In this document: in pieces, positions 27,764-36,788 of the stretch
Position numbering within the stretch: the stretch's first letter is position 1
Layout: each line of letters starts with the position of its first letter
DNA from: an uncultured Porphyromonadaceae bacterium
Lineage (GTDB): Bacteria > Bacteroidota > Bacteroidia > Bacteroidales > Muribaculaceae
Length of the DNA: 64,000 bases
Direction of reading: 5' to 3'
Assembly: GCA_948467675.1 (NCBI GenBank)
Contig: CAOKFI010000005.1
Span: 1-64,000 of the forward strand
The notes under the pieces: model-generated
Databases searched by the model: none
Seen by the model: only the letters and a program-made list of their open reading frames with translations
Told to the model about the DNA's origin: nothing
Made by a program: the position numbers and the translations under genes

Positions 27764-28891
27764 TTACTTGATTTGTGCTTTGATTATGGATATCACTCGC
27801 TTTATCTGTTCATCGGTCAGGCTTGAGCCGCTCGGGAGGCACAGCCCTCGTTCGAAAAGAGAGTCCGATACTCCGGTACCGTAATACGGAGCGTCTGCAA
27901 ATACCGGCTGTAGGTGCATCGGGCGCCATAACAGGCGGCTTTCTATGTTTTCCCGGTTTAGACACATACGCAATTCGTCGGGAGTAGAGCCTGATGCCGG
28001 ATCGATGAGGATGGTCGTGAGCCAGAAATTGGAATCGTATTCGGATGACGGATTGTCTTGTACGGTTATTCCCGGAACTATGCCGAGTTCTCGTTTATAT
28101 AAATCATGTATTTCACGACGGCGTTTCACCCTGTCAGGCAATACTGTCATCTGTCCGCATCCTATGCCGGCGCTGATATTGCTCAGCCGGTAATTGTAGC
28201 CTATGGTTTCGTGATAGTAGTAGGGGCGGTTCTCCCGGGCCTGTGTCGCATAGAATTTTACACGGACTGCAGATTCTGCATCGGGACATATCAGTGCTCC
28301 TCCTCCTGAGGTGGTTATTATTTTGTTGCCGTTGAAACTCAGTGCTCCGTAGCGTCCTATGGTACCGCATTTATGCCCCTGGTATTCCGAGCCGAGAGCC
28401 TCGGCTGCATCTTCGAGTACGGGAATACCGTAACGGTCGGCAATGGCGTTGATCCCGCTCATGTCTGACGGCATACCGTACAGATGAACCGGTATTATGG
28501 CCTTCGGATAGCGTCCTGTCTGTTTCCTGCGGTCTATGATTGCTTCTTCGAGCAACTGCGGATCCATGTTCCAGCTGTGGGATTCGCTGTCTACGAAAAC
28601 TGGTCTGGCTCCCTGATAGCATATAGGATTGCAGCTTGCGGCGAATGTGAATGACTGGCATATCACTTCGTCGCCGGGATTGATGTCGAGCATTACCAGA
28701 CCGAGATGTATCGCAGCCGTACCGGAACTCAGGGCAACAACGTTAGGGACTCCGAGATAATGACTGAGCATAGATTCGAATTCATCTACGTTTGGGCCTA
28801 ACGGAAGCACCCAGTCCTCGGCGAAGGCTTTGTCGATCCATTCGCGTTCACGTCCTCCCAGGTGTACGCGCGACAGCAGTATGCGTTCCAT
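27764..28891 (-). CDS. DegT/DnrJ/EryC1-type sugar aminotransferase
   Basis: PLP-dependent transaminase acting on nucleotide-bound keto sugars. Visible are VVALSSGTAAIHLGLVMLDI, EVICQSFTFAASCNPICYQG, EDAAEALGSEYQGHKCGTIG and the PLP lysine in SFNGNKIITTSGGG. The sequence is closest in feel to PglE-like (UDP-4-amino-sugar) transaminases, but the exact sugar is uncertain. The gene lies between the acyltransferase and gmd in the same operon. Confidence 0.88.
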   Translation of the reverse strand: MERILLSRVHLGGREREWIDKAFAEDWVLPLGPNVDEFESMLSHYLGVPNVVALSSGTAAIHLGLVMLDINPGDEVICQSFTFAASCNPICYQGARPVFVDSESHSWNMDPQLLEEAIIDRRKQTGRYPKAIIPVHLYGMPSDMSGINAIADRYGIPVLEDAAEALGSEYQGHKCGTIGRYGALSFNGNKIITTSGGGALICPDAESAVRVKFYATQARENRPYYYHETIGYNYRLSNISAGIGCGQMTVLPDRVKRRREIHDLYKRELGIVPGITVQDNPSSEYDSNFWLTTILIDPASGSTPDELRMCLNRENIESRLLWRPMHLQPVFADAPYYGTGVSDSLFERGLCLPSGSSLTDEQIKRVISIIKAQIK

Positions 28892-28895
28892 GATT

Positions 28896-30002
28896 CTATA
28901 TATTGTTTAGCGTTGTAAATTTTAGTCTTGTACTCTTTGAGGCGCGTTGTGTCTTGCCGGTGAGCAGCATGGCAAGCAACGGGCTGCGGCTGATTATAGC
29001 GTTTGCAGCAAGCACGCATCCTATGATCGCTGCTGCAGCGATACCTGCCGTAACGGCGGCAGGTACGAATCCTAACCCCATGTCTCTCAGAGGAGCCCGC
29101 AGCCATTCCATGGGAAACAGGAACAGATAGTGGAGAAGATATATCGCCAGACTTTCACGTCCGAGATATGTCCAGAATCTGACAGTGCGGGACAGACCCG
29201 CATCTGTGCGCGATGTCTGTCCGCAGGCAATAGGTATCGCGGCCGTTGCAAGCGTTATGTGGAATATGATGCGGACTATATCCAGCCACTCGTCGCTGAT
29301 TCCGAATTTCCGGAAATAGCATATCATATACAGCAGAAATCCGCTTGCAGCCAAAGCCGCCGTGTAGACACGCGGACGATGTACATACGCCAAAAAGCGT
29401 TTTTCATACATACGTGCTATAGCTCCGGCCATGAATACAGGATAAAACCGGGTTACAAGTTCCAGCTCGGCTGCGTTGCATATAGTAGTGCCGGCCAGTT
29501 TCTGGGACACTGTCATGAGCAGTGCCCATACTGTAAATACAAGACCGATGCTGGTCATAGCCGGAATCCGGCGGAACAGATATGAAGTGGCGGCATATAT
29601 CAGCATTAGTTCGAACAGGCAGAGAGGAAACCAGTATCCGTTTTTGTAGGTCGCGGTCCATAAGCCTCTCCACGTTGAGTCGAATTGGCATTGCAGCCCG
29701 CTGTGGCGGAACACGAATATCCAGATGCTGCTTACAATGACCATAGGCACAAGCAGCTGCAAGGTGCGCTGCCATAGATCCGGAGTCCGGAACGGAGTGC
29801 CGTCGCTGTGCCGTTTGAAAGTGAACCAGCCGCTTATGAAGAAAAACAGAGGCATGTGGATCTCTCCGATAATCCGGTACAGGAATGTATCGTTGATTTC
29901 CCCGATGCACAGAGTGAGTACATGTCCCATCACCACCATGTAGATAGCTGCGCCTTTCAGCATATCCATGTAGTATTGACGTGGAGTACCTGGTATTGAC
30001 AT
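28896..30002 (-). CDS. Acyltransferase family 3 membrane protein
   Basis: About ten membrane helices and the family start YYMDMLKGAAIYMVVMGHVL with the conserved histidine (MGHVLT). FFFISGWFTF follows. Such OafA/NodX-like proteins O-acetylate sugars on the membrane. It is the first gene of the glycan operon, with 4 bp to the aminotransferase gene. A C-terminal basic tail (TGKTQRASKSTRLKF) is cytoplasmic by prediction. Confidence 0.86.
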   Translation of the reverse strand: MSIPGTPRQYYMDMLKGAAIYMVVMGHVLTLCIGEINDTFLYRIIGEIHMPLFFFISGWFTFKRHSDGTPFRTPDLWQRTLQLLVPMVIVSSIWIFVFRHSGLQCQFDSTWRGLWTATYKNGYWFPLCLFELMLIYAATSYLFRRIPAMTSIGLVFTVWALLMTVSQKLAGTTICNAAELELVTRFYPVFMAGAIARMYEKRFLAYVHRPRVYTAALAASGFLLYMICYFRKFGISDEWLDIVRIIFHITLATAAIPIACGQTSRTDAGLSRTVRFWTYLGRESLAIYLLHYLFLFPMEWLRAPLRDMGLGFVPAAVTAGIAAAAIIGCVLAANAIISRSPLLAMLLTGKTQRASKSTRLKFTTLNNI

Positions 30003-30027
30003 TCTGTTTGCGTTTATATTTTGTACG

Positions 30028-30056
30028 CAAAGTTAATCAAACTTTACATAACTTTG
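30028..30056. promoter_or_regulatory. Back-to-back -7 boxes between the glycan operon and menD
   Basis: The minus strand has TAACTTTG (plus CAAAGTTA at 30028-30035) and the plus strand has TAACTTTG at 30049-30056, an inverted pair 13 bp apart that points outward. The plus box would start transcription only about 5 nt before the menD ATG, the minus box about 20 nt before the acyltransferase ATG. -33 elements are weak on both strands. Confidence 0.5.
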
Positions 30057-30066
30057 CGGATGGATT

Positions 30067-31758
30067 ATGGAAACGACTGATAAGAATGTTTGCCGCATGC
30101 TTGCGGTTCTGTTTGCCGCCCACGGAGTAGAACGTGTCGTGCTGTCGCCTGGTTCACGCAATGTCCCGTTGATGATAGCCATGACACATGAGCCGTCGGT
30201 ACGGACGGATGTGGTGGTCGACGAGCGGTCGGCCGCATTCATGGCGCTTGGAATCGCTACGGCATCAGGACGTCCTGTCGCTCTGGTATGTACATCAGGG
30301 ACGGCTCTGCTCAATTACGCTCCTGCCGTTGCCGAGGCATATTACCGCCAGATACCTCTTATCGTGGTATCGGCCGACCGTCCGCGTCGGTGGATCGATC
30401 AGGACGACAGTCAGACGATCCGTCAGCCTGGAGCTCTGGCCTCTGTGGTCAAAGCCTCCTGCGATATATGTGCCGAATCAGTTACCTCCGATGACGAGTG
30501 GTATGCGAATCGTGTGATAAACGATGCGCTGATAAATGCCACGACCGGATGTAAGGGGCCGGTGCATATCAATATCCAGATCGACGAGCCGCTCGGCGGC
30601 AGAACCGAATCGCAATTGCCGCGTCAGCGTGTAGTCTCTATGACAGGCACGCAGGCTGTTCCGGATGACAGATGCATGGCAGAGCTACGCGATATAGTGG
30701 CTGCTACACCCAGAGTCATGGTAATAGCCGGCTTTGCGGCTCCGGATGCACTGCTCGGCTCCGCGCTGTCGCGCATGGCCGCCTGGCCAAATACGGTCGT
30801 CATGACTGAAAGCATAGCCAATATACGAGACAGCCGTTTTATAGGCCGTATCGATACCGCTATCGGTGGGATGTCGGATGACCGGCTGAGGTGTCTGGCT
30901 CCGGATCTGGTGATTACCATCGGCGGAGCCTTGGTCTCGCGGTTTGTCAAGCAGTTCATACGCCGCTATTCTCCGGCCGGGCATTGGCATGTGGGATTTA
31001 CGCGCAATACGGTCGATTGCTTCAAGGCATTGACACGTCGTGTAGAGGCCGATCCCGGACTGTTTTTCGACAGGCTGATTCCTGCTGACCGGATACTGGA
31101 GTCCATGTCGGACTACAATCGGGAATGGCATGACATGTATGCCGGTGCTGTGAAACGACGCGATGCCTTTGCTTGCACTGCTCCCTGGAGCGATCTGAGA
31201 GCATTCTCGATAATAATGAGGAATTTGCCTGAGCGTTGCGCATTGCAGTTGTCAAACGGAACACCGGTGAGGTATGCCCAGCTGTTTGCCGGAGCGTCGG
31301 CCGTGACACGTACCGACTGCAACCGAGGGGTGAGCGGGATCGATGGCTCGACATCGACGGCTGTCGGCGCGTCGTTGGCCTATGTCGATGGCCCGACAGT
31401 ATTCATTTCCGGCGATATGAGCGCTCAGTACGATATTGGAGCGCTGGCTTTCAGGGGGATCCCTGCGCGTTTCAAGATGATTGTGATGTGCAACGGTGGC
31501 GGCGGCATATTCCGTTTCATCGGTTCCACTTCAGAATTGCCTGAACGCGAGGCCTTGTTTGCCGATCCGGTGAATTTCCCCTTGCGGGATATCGCGGCAG
31601 CCTACGGCTTCAGACTGTTTTCTGCATCTTCTCCGGAAGAACTCGAGAGGCTGTTGCCGGAATTCATGGCGCCCGGAGACCGGCCATATATTCTTGCTGT
31701 CGAGGGTTTGCCACGGCAGATTAGCGCCGGATTGCTGAAAGAATATTTCTCAGTATAG
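30067..31758 (+). CDS. menD: SEPHCHC synthase (menaquinone synthesis)
   Basis: ThDP enzyme joining isochorismate and 2-oxoglutarate in menaquinone synthesis. The ThDP-activating glutamate is Glu53 (VVDERSAAF). The metal/ThDP motif runs from SGDMSAQYD to CNGGGGIF. Middle-domain and C-terminal domains are complete (563 residues). It is the first of four men genes on the strand (menD-menB-menC-menE); menF, menA and menH are not in the window. Confidence 0.94.
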   Translation: METTDKNVCRMLAVLFAAHGVERVVLSPGSRNVPLMIAMTHEPSVRTDVVVDERSAAFMALGIATASGRPVALVCTSGTALLNYAPAVAEAYYRQIPLIVVSADRPRRWIDQDDSQTIRQPGALASVVKASCDICAESVTSDDEWYANRVINDALINATTGCKGPVHINIQIDEPLGGRTESQLPRQRVVSMTGTQAVPDDRCMAELRDIVAATPRVMVIAGFAAPDALLGSALSRMAAWPNTVVMTESIANIRDSRFIGRIDTAIGGMSDDRLRCLAPDLVITIGGALVSRFVKQFIRRYSPAGHWHVGFTRNTVDCFKALTRRVEADPGLFFDRLIPADRILESMSDYNREWHDMYAGAVKRRDAFACTAPWSDLRAFSIIMRNLPERCALQLSNGTPVRYAQLFAGASAVTRTDCNRGVSGIDGSTSTAVGASLAYVDGPTVFISGDMSAQYDIGALAFRGIPARFKMIVMCNGGGGIFRFIGSTSELPEREALFADPVNFPLRDIAAAYGFRLFSASSPEELERLLPEFMAPGDRPYILAVEGLPRQISAGLLKEYFSV

Positions 31759-31781
31759 ATCAATTGGTAATATAAGTAGAT

Positions 31782-32606
31782 ATGAGTACACGTCAGTGGA
31801 CACCGATCAAAGAGTATACCGACATACTTTTTGAGAAATTCGAAGGGATCGCAAAAATCACGATCAATCGTCCTGAAGTTTATAATGCATTCCGTCCCCA
31901 GACCAATGAGGAAATGCTCGATGCGATGGCATATTGCCGCGAGTCTCCCGAGATCGGAGTGGTCGTTCTGACCGGTATAGGCGATAAAGCATTCTGTTCC
32001 GGCGGTGACCAGAAAGTGAAAGGAGTAGGAGGTTACATCGACCGTAACGGTGTGCCGCGCCTGAATGTGCTTGATCTTCATAAGGCTATCCGTTCTATTC
32101 CAAAGCCGGTGATAGCCATGGTCAACGGCTATGCCATAGGGGGAGGCAATGTACTTCAGGTAGTATGTGATCTGACTATCGCGTCGGAAAACGCGCGTTT
32201 CGGTCAGACAGGGCCGAAAGTAGGCAGTTTCGATGCCGGATTTGGTTCGTCGTATCTTGCCCGTTGCGTTGGCCAGAAAAAGGCACGCGAGATTTGGTTC
32301 CTTTGCCGGCAGTATACGGCGGCCGAAGCCGAGGCCATGGGCATGGTCAATAAAGTGGTGCCGTTCGATAGGCTTGAGGATGAGACCGTCGAGTGGTGCC
32401 GGACCATATTGAAACGCAGCCCTATGGCTGTTCGCATGATCAAACGCGCCCTTAATGCCGAGCTCGACGGACAGCGCGGCATGATGGAATTTGCCGGCGA
32501 TGCCACTCTGATGTACTATCTGATGGAGGAAGCTCAGGAAGGAAAAAATGCTTTCCTTGAGAAACGTGATCCAGATTTCGGCAAGTTCCAGAAATTTCCC
32601 GGATGA
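31782..32606 (+). CDS. menB: 1,4-dihydroxy-2-naphthoyl-CoA synthase
   Basis: Crotonase-fold enzyme that closes the second ring of menaquinone. Conserved parts are [47 protein letters not shown] and the C-terminal [14 protein letters not shown]. The [10 protein letters not shown] loop is the bicarbonate-dependent type I form as far as can be judged. It starts 23 bp after menD and its stop overlaps the menC start by 4 bp. Confidence 0.95.
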   Translation: MSTRQWTPIKEYTDILFEKFEGIAKITINRPEVYNAFRPQTNEEMLDAMAYCRESPEIGVVVLTGIGDKAFCSGGDQKVKGVGGYIDRNGVPRLNVLDLHKAIRSIPKPVIAMVNGYAIGGGNVLQVVCDLTIASENARFGQTGPKVGSFDAGFGSSYLARCVGQKKAREIWFLCRQYTAAEAEAMGMVNKVVPFDRLEDETVEWCRTILKRSPMAVRMIKRALNAELDGQRGMMEFAGDATLMYYLMEEAQEGKNAFLEKRDPDFGKFQKFPG

Positions 32607-33661
32607 TCCGAGCCGCATACGCTCCATATAAACTCCGGTTTATATCTCCGGCTGTGACCTCGCGCAGCGTAATGCTGCACAAGGATGCTTTCTTTCTGAA
32701 AGTCTGGGACGATGAATGCCCGGATTGTTTCGGAGTGGGCGAGTGTGCGCTTTTCCGCGGTCTCGGTGCTGATGACCGGCCGGGTTATGAAGAACGGGTG
32801 GCTCTATTGTGCCGTGAAGTGAATGCCGGTGTGCCGGTGTCAGATCTGTCGGCATGGGGATCTGTGCTTTTCGGATGGGAGACAGCGGTCAGCGATTTTG
32901 CCAACGGCGGCCGACGCATACCGTTTCCGTCAGCATTTTCAGCCGGCGAGGAAGAGATACCCATAAACGGGCTTGTGTGGATGGGGACCGGACAGGAGAT
33001 GGCCGGCCGGATACGTGACAAACTTGATGCCGGATTCCGTTGTGTAAAGCTCAAGATCGGAGGTATCGGTTTCGATAGTGAGCTGGAATTGCTGAGAGAT
33101 ATACGTAAGCGGTTCAGTGCGGAGAGCCTTGAGCTTAGACTCGATGCCAATGGCGCTTTTTCTCCCGCCGAGGCTCTGACACGGATCGATGCGCTGTCCA
33201 GGTTCGGAATCCACTCTATAGAGCAGCCCATACGCCGGGGGCAGTATGCCGAGATGGCACGTATATGCCGCGAGTCGCCTGTTGATATCGCACTTGACGA
33301 GGAACTTATCGGTCTTACATCCACAGCCGATAAAGAGCGTATGCTTGACGCGATAAGACCCCGTTATGTGATACTGAAGCCATCGTTGTGCGGAGGCTTC
33401 GCATCGGCCGACGAGTGGATCCGGCTGGCTCGGGATCGCGGAATAGGATGGTGGGCCACATCTGCGCTCGAGTCTAATATCGGCCTTAATGCCATAGCCC
33501 AGTGGGTGTCGTCATACCGTCCCGATATCCCGCAGGGGCTCGGCACAGGAATGTTGTATTCCAACAACGTGGAGTCGCCTTTGCGGCAGGAGCGGGATGT
33601 CCTGCTGTCCGATACCTCGGGACGATGGAGCATGCCGCAACTTGAATGGATAGAGCCGTGA
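32603..33661 (+). CDS. menC: o-Succinylbenzoate synthase
   Basis: Enolase-superfamily dehydratase producing o-succinylbenzoate. The catalytic acid/base lysines and metal ligands are visible: Lys149/Lys151 (CVKLKIGG), Asp181 (RLDANGAF), Glu207 (SIEQPI), Asp232 (LDEEL) and Lys259 (VILKPS). The length of 352 residues is normal. The start overlaps the menB stop (ATGA) and the stop overlaps the menE start (TGATG), so translation is coupled across the operon. Confidence 0.93.
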   Translation: MIRAAYAPYKLRFISPAVTSRSVMLHKDAFFLKVWDDECPDCFGVGECALFRGLGADDRPGYEERVALLCREVNAGVPVSDLSAWGSVLFGWETAVSDFANGGRRIPFPSAFSAGEEEIPINGLVWMGTGQEMAGRIRDKLDAGFRCVKLKIGGIGFDSELELLRDIRKRFSAESLELRLDANGAFSPAEALTRIDALSRFGIHSIEQPIRRGQYAEMARICRESPVDIALDEELIGLTSTADKERMLDAIRPRYVILKPSLCGGFASADEWIRLARDRGIGWWATSALESNIGLNAIAQWVSSYRPDIPQGLGTGMLYSNNVESPLRQERDVLLSDTSGRWSMPQLEWIEP

Positions 33662-34623
33662 TGCGAATCTACGATGCTACAGGACAGACCGGAAAGTTTC
33701 TGCAGGAGTGGCGCGATCACTCGGTGCCGTATGTCGTGGCCTGTACATCAGGATCGACAGGCGCTCCGAAACGCATCGAACTGCTCAAGACCGACATGCT
33801 GGCTTCGGCATCGGCCACATGCCGTTATTTCGGACTTGGAAAGGAATCACGGTTGCTGCTCCCTCTGTCTGTGGGCTATATAGCCGGCAAGATGATGGTG
33901 GTCAGGGCTGATGTTGCCGGTGCTGAGCTGATTGTCGAGAACCCCTCCAATGCTCCGTTGCTATGCGATTACGGAGTGGTCGATCTTATGGCTGTGGTGC
34001 CGTCGCAACTCCCGTCGCTGATAGATAATCCGCTGTTTGGCAGGATACGGAATGTAATTGTCGGAGGAGCGCCGGTGTCTCCCGCGATGGAAGCCAGGTT
34101 GCATGGACTGCCGGCAAGAATATTCGCGACCTACGGCATGACCGAGACTTGCAGTCATGTGGCTTTGCGCGACATAAGCCGTGGCGACGACTGTTATCAG
34201 GCATTGCCCGGGATCCGGTTTTCGACCGACGACCGCGGATGTCTTGTCATCGACGCTCCGGCATTCAGTTTCCGCCGGCTTGTGACAAACGATGTGGTCA
34301 TGTTGCGTGATGACATCTCCTTCCGTTGGCTCGGACGGGCCGACAATGTCGTCAACAGCGGCGGTGTGAAACTGCATCCTGAACTGATCGAACGCAAGAT
34401 AAGCCATGTTGTATACATGCCGTTCTATCTTATAGGACGTCCGTCAGAGCGTTGGGGGGAGGAACTTGTGATGTGTGTGGAGGGTGACGGTACCGGTATT
34501 GATGCTGTGGCCGCACGCATATCGGTTCTGCTTGACCGCTTCGAGATGCCGAAAAAAATTATGGCGGTACGTCAGTTTGAGCGTACCGCCAGCGGTAAGG
34601 TGATCCGTCGGCTCCCTGATTAG
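33661..34623 (+). CDS. menE: o-Succinylbenzoate-CoA ligase, compact form
   Basis: ANL-superfamily enzyme that adenylates o-succinylbenzoate and transfers it to CoA. Motifs A3 CTSGSTGAPKRIEL, A5 TYGMTETCSH, A7 LGRADNVVNSGGVKL and A10 RTASGKVIR are intact. At 320 residues it is much shorter than the roughly 450-residue E. coli form and lacks most of the N-terminal subdomain before A3, as in other Bacteroidota MenE. I prefer the ATG at 33661, overlapping the menC stop, to 33646. Its end overlaps the convergent regulator by 4 bp. Confidence 0.9.
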   Translation: MRIYDATGQTGKFLQEWRDHSVPYVVACTSGSTGAPKRIELLKTDMLASASATCRYFGLGKESRLLLPLSVGYIAGKMMVVRADVAGAELIVENPSNAPLLCDYGVVDLMAVVPSQLPSLIDNPLFGRIRNVIVGGAPVSPAMEARLHGLPARIFATYGMTETCSHVALRDISRGDDCYQALPGIRFSTDDRGCLVIDAPAFSFRRLVTNDVVMLRDDISFRWLGRADNVVNSGGVKLHPELIERKISHVVYMPFYLIGRPSERWGEELVMCVEGDGTGIDAVAARISVLLDRFEMPKKIMAVRQFERTASGKVIRRLPD

Positions 34624-35336
34624 CCGAATTTGCTTATCTTGCGGAGCATCGGTTCGTTTATGATCTTGATTTTGCGACCGTCCACGATTATTATCTTCTC
34701 ATTGACGAAGCCGGAGAGAGTGCGTATTGCATTGGAGGTAGTCATGTTCGACAGGTTCGCCAGATCCTCGCGGGCCATATAGATGCGCAGGGTGGAATTG
34801 TCATCCTCGTATCCGTAATTGTCCTTGAGCACTATCAGCGCTTCGGCAAGACGACCGCGGATATGTTTCTGGGTTAGGTTCACGACTTTAGTGTCTGAAC
34901 CGCCGAGATTGCGCGACAGTTCGCGTATGAAGAACCAGGCTATGCCGTTGTTGCTTCTGATAAGCTCGCATACTACAGTCATCGGTATCGATCCTAATGT
35001 CGAAGGTTCGAATGCCGCCACGCTCGATACGTAGGGCTCGCCGGCGAAATATGCGCGGTAACCGAAGTATTGTACCGGCCGGTATAGGCGCAGTATCTGC
35101 GCGCGACCGCCGACACCGTCCTTATACATCTTTACTTTACCTTTAAGAAGACACCACAGAAACTCAGGTTCCTCCTTCTCGGCATAGATAATCTGGTTTT
35201 TCTTGAAAGTATGTATTACGAAATTGTCAGTAATCAAGCGTTTTTCGTCGGGGCTTAGAAGCGACCAAATCTCGGCTAAATCTTCGCTGATGACTTTCTC
35301 AAGAGCCTCTCTGATCATGATTTGTCGTATAGTCAT
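34620..35336 (-). CDS. Crp/Fnr family transcriptional regulator
   Basis: Cyclic-nucleotide-binding-fold domain at about 35-145 (YAEKEEPEFLWCLLKGKVKM, YFGYRAYFAGEPYVSSVAAF) and a winged helix at about 165-225 (MAREDLANLSNMTTSNAIRTLSGF). FNR-type iron-sulfur cysteines are absent, so an FNR oxygen-sensor role is not supported. The effector is unknown. It is transcribed towards menE, with a -7 box TATATTTG on the minus strand at 35350-35357 just 13 bp upstream of the ATG. Confidence 0.87.
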   Translation of the reverse strand: MTIRQIMIREALEKVISEDLAEIWSLLSPDEKRLITDNFVIHTFKKNQIIYAEKEEPEFLWCLLKGKVKMYKDGVGGRAQILRLYRPVQYFGYRAYFAGEPYVSSVAAFEPSTLGSIPMTVVCELIRSNNGIAWFFIRELSRNLGGSDTKVVNLTQKHIRGRLAEALIVLKDNYGYEDDNSTLRIYMAREDLANLSNMTTSNAIRTLSGFVNEKIIIVDGRKIKIINEPMLRKISKFG

Positions 35337-35349
35337 GTTTTATAACATG

Positions 35350-35357
35350 CAAATATA
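35350..35357 (-). promoter_or_regulatory. -7 element of the Crp-type regulator
   Basis: TATATTTG on the minus strand, very close to the ATG at 35336, implying a leader of only about 7 nt. No clear TTG at -33. Confidence 0.45.
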
Positions 35358-35463
35358 CTGTCTTTTTACGATAAAATATTCATTTATGCCGAAAAAATCA
35401 AAAAAATCTGCTTTTGAGACTGTAATTTATATGTTTTGTAACGGAATTTTTATATCCGCATCA

Positions 35464-36756
35464 TCAATGTCGGTTGTAAAAGTCGAGTATACGGGTGCGG
35501 AGCATGTATTCGTATTTGGCCTGGACACGTTCGGAGACAGCGCGGAGATGGTTGGTCTTGGCGGTTTCGTAATCGGTCGGTGTCGCCCGGCCGAGATTGT
35601 ATTTCTCTTTTGTGGCGAGAAAGGTCTGTTCCGTGGCATGTTCGGCCACGATGCCGGTCTCCAGACGCTTCTGTGCTCCAGTCGCCTCATAATAGGCCTG
35701 CTGGATCGCTTTGAAAAGGTCGGTTCTGGTCGATTCGTATTGGAGCTGGGCCGACAGTTTCTGAACCTTGGCCTTGCGCACTGCGTTCCTGGTCGAGAAT
35801 GCATCGAAGATCGGTATGTTCAGACTCAGTCCGAGATAAGTGTTGAAATTGTCTTTCATCTGGCCGCCGAAACTCTGGCTGTCGAAACCGCTTACAGTAT
35901 AGTAGCTGCTGCCCACGCCGGCATTGAACGACAGACGTGGAATCATGCCGGTTCGGGCTAAACTTATGTATTTGTCGGCGGCATTGATACGTTCGCGCTG
36001 GGCTATTACACCGTGGTTATGAGCCAGAGCGTTGGCATATACCTGATCCGGCGACAATAGGAAGCCGCTCTCGTCAGCCAGTGGTGCGACTGAAAATCCC
36101 TCTACATCCTCCAGCTGCAACAGCTGGGCGAGATCTACGAGCGCCATGACATAATTGTTGTTGGTCGTTACCACCGACAATTCGTCCTGCGCCAGTTGCG
36201 ATTCGGCATTGAGCATATCTATTTCAGGGATTTTGCCTGCCTCGAGCAACCCTTGCTGGCGTTCCAGCTCGGTTTTCGACAATTCCGCCTGGTTAATGGC
36301 CACTTCATGTAGCTCACGGCAGTAAAGCACCTGCAGATACTGGGCTATGACGTTCAGGGTCACATTCTCCTTTGCTGCCTCGTATTCTTCCACTATGGCG
36401 CGGAGTGAGGCTTTGGCATAGTCTGTCTGACGTATTGCCGACAGTCCCTGGAATATCGGCAGACTGAGCTGGGCGCCCCACTGGAAGTTGCTTGTGTTGC
36501 GGTTGGCATAAGTGTTTTGCGAGGTAAGGCCGCGGCCGAAATTGAACGACTGGCTTGCCGATGCCGCCAGTTGGGGCAGAAATCCGTCCTTGGCTTCGGT
36601 CACATTGTATTCTCCGGTCATTTTGTCGATCGCACGGGATCTCACGGTGATATTGTTGTCGACAGCGTATGTTATACAGCTGTCGAGTGTCCATTCCGAG
36701 GCAGTTGCACTGATTGAGGCCGCTAATGCTATTGCGGTCAATATAGGATATTTCAT
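35464..36756 (-). CDS. TolC-type outer membrane efflux protein
   Basis: Outer-membrane channel of a tripartite efflux system. A signal peptide (YPILTAIALAASISATASE) is followed by two OEP repeats of helices and strands, with segments WTLDSCITYAVDNNITVRSR and NFGRGLTSQNTYANRNTSNF. The length of 430 residues is usual for Bacteroidota TolC. It is last in the operon that begins at 41075. The export substrate is unknown. Confidence 0.9.
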   Translation of the reverse strand: MKYPILTAIALAASISATASEWTLDSCITYAVDNNITVRSRAIDKMTGEYNVTEAKDGFLPQLAASASQSFNFGRGLTSQNTYANRNTSNFQWGAQLSLPIFQGLSAIRQTDYAKASLRAIVEEYEAAKENVTLNVIAQYLQVLYCRELHEVAINQAELSKTELERQQGLLEAGKIPEIDMLNAESQLAQDELSVVTTNNNYVMALVDLAQLLQLEDVEGFSVAPLADESGFLLSPDQVYANALAHNHGVIAQRERINAADKYISLARTGMIPRLSFNAGVGSSYYTVSGFDSQSFGGQMKDNFNTYLGLSLNIPIFDAFSTRNAVRKAKVQKLSAQLQYESTRTDLFKAIQQAYYEATGAQKRLETGIVAEHATEQTFLATKEKYNLGRATPTDYETAKTNHLRAVSERVQAKYEYMLRTRILDFYNRH

Positions 36757-36788
36757 AACGGTATGTGCTGTTGGATAGAGTGTCTCTG

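Noticed and set aside
31602-32627. Minus-strand open frame of 341 codons opposite menB
   Set aside because: Antisense shadow of a clearly recognised enzyme; no promoter or protein features.
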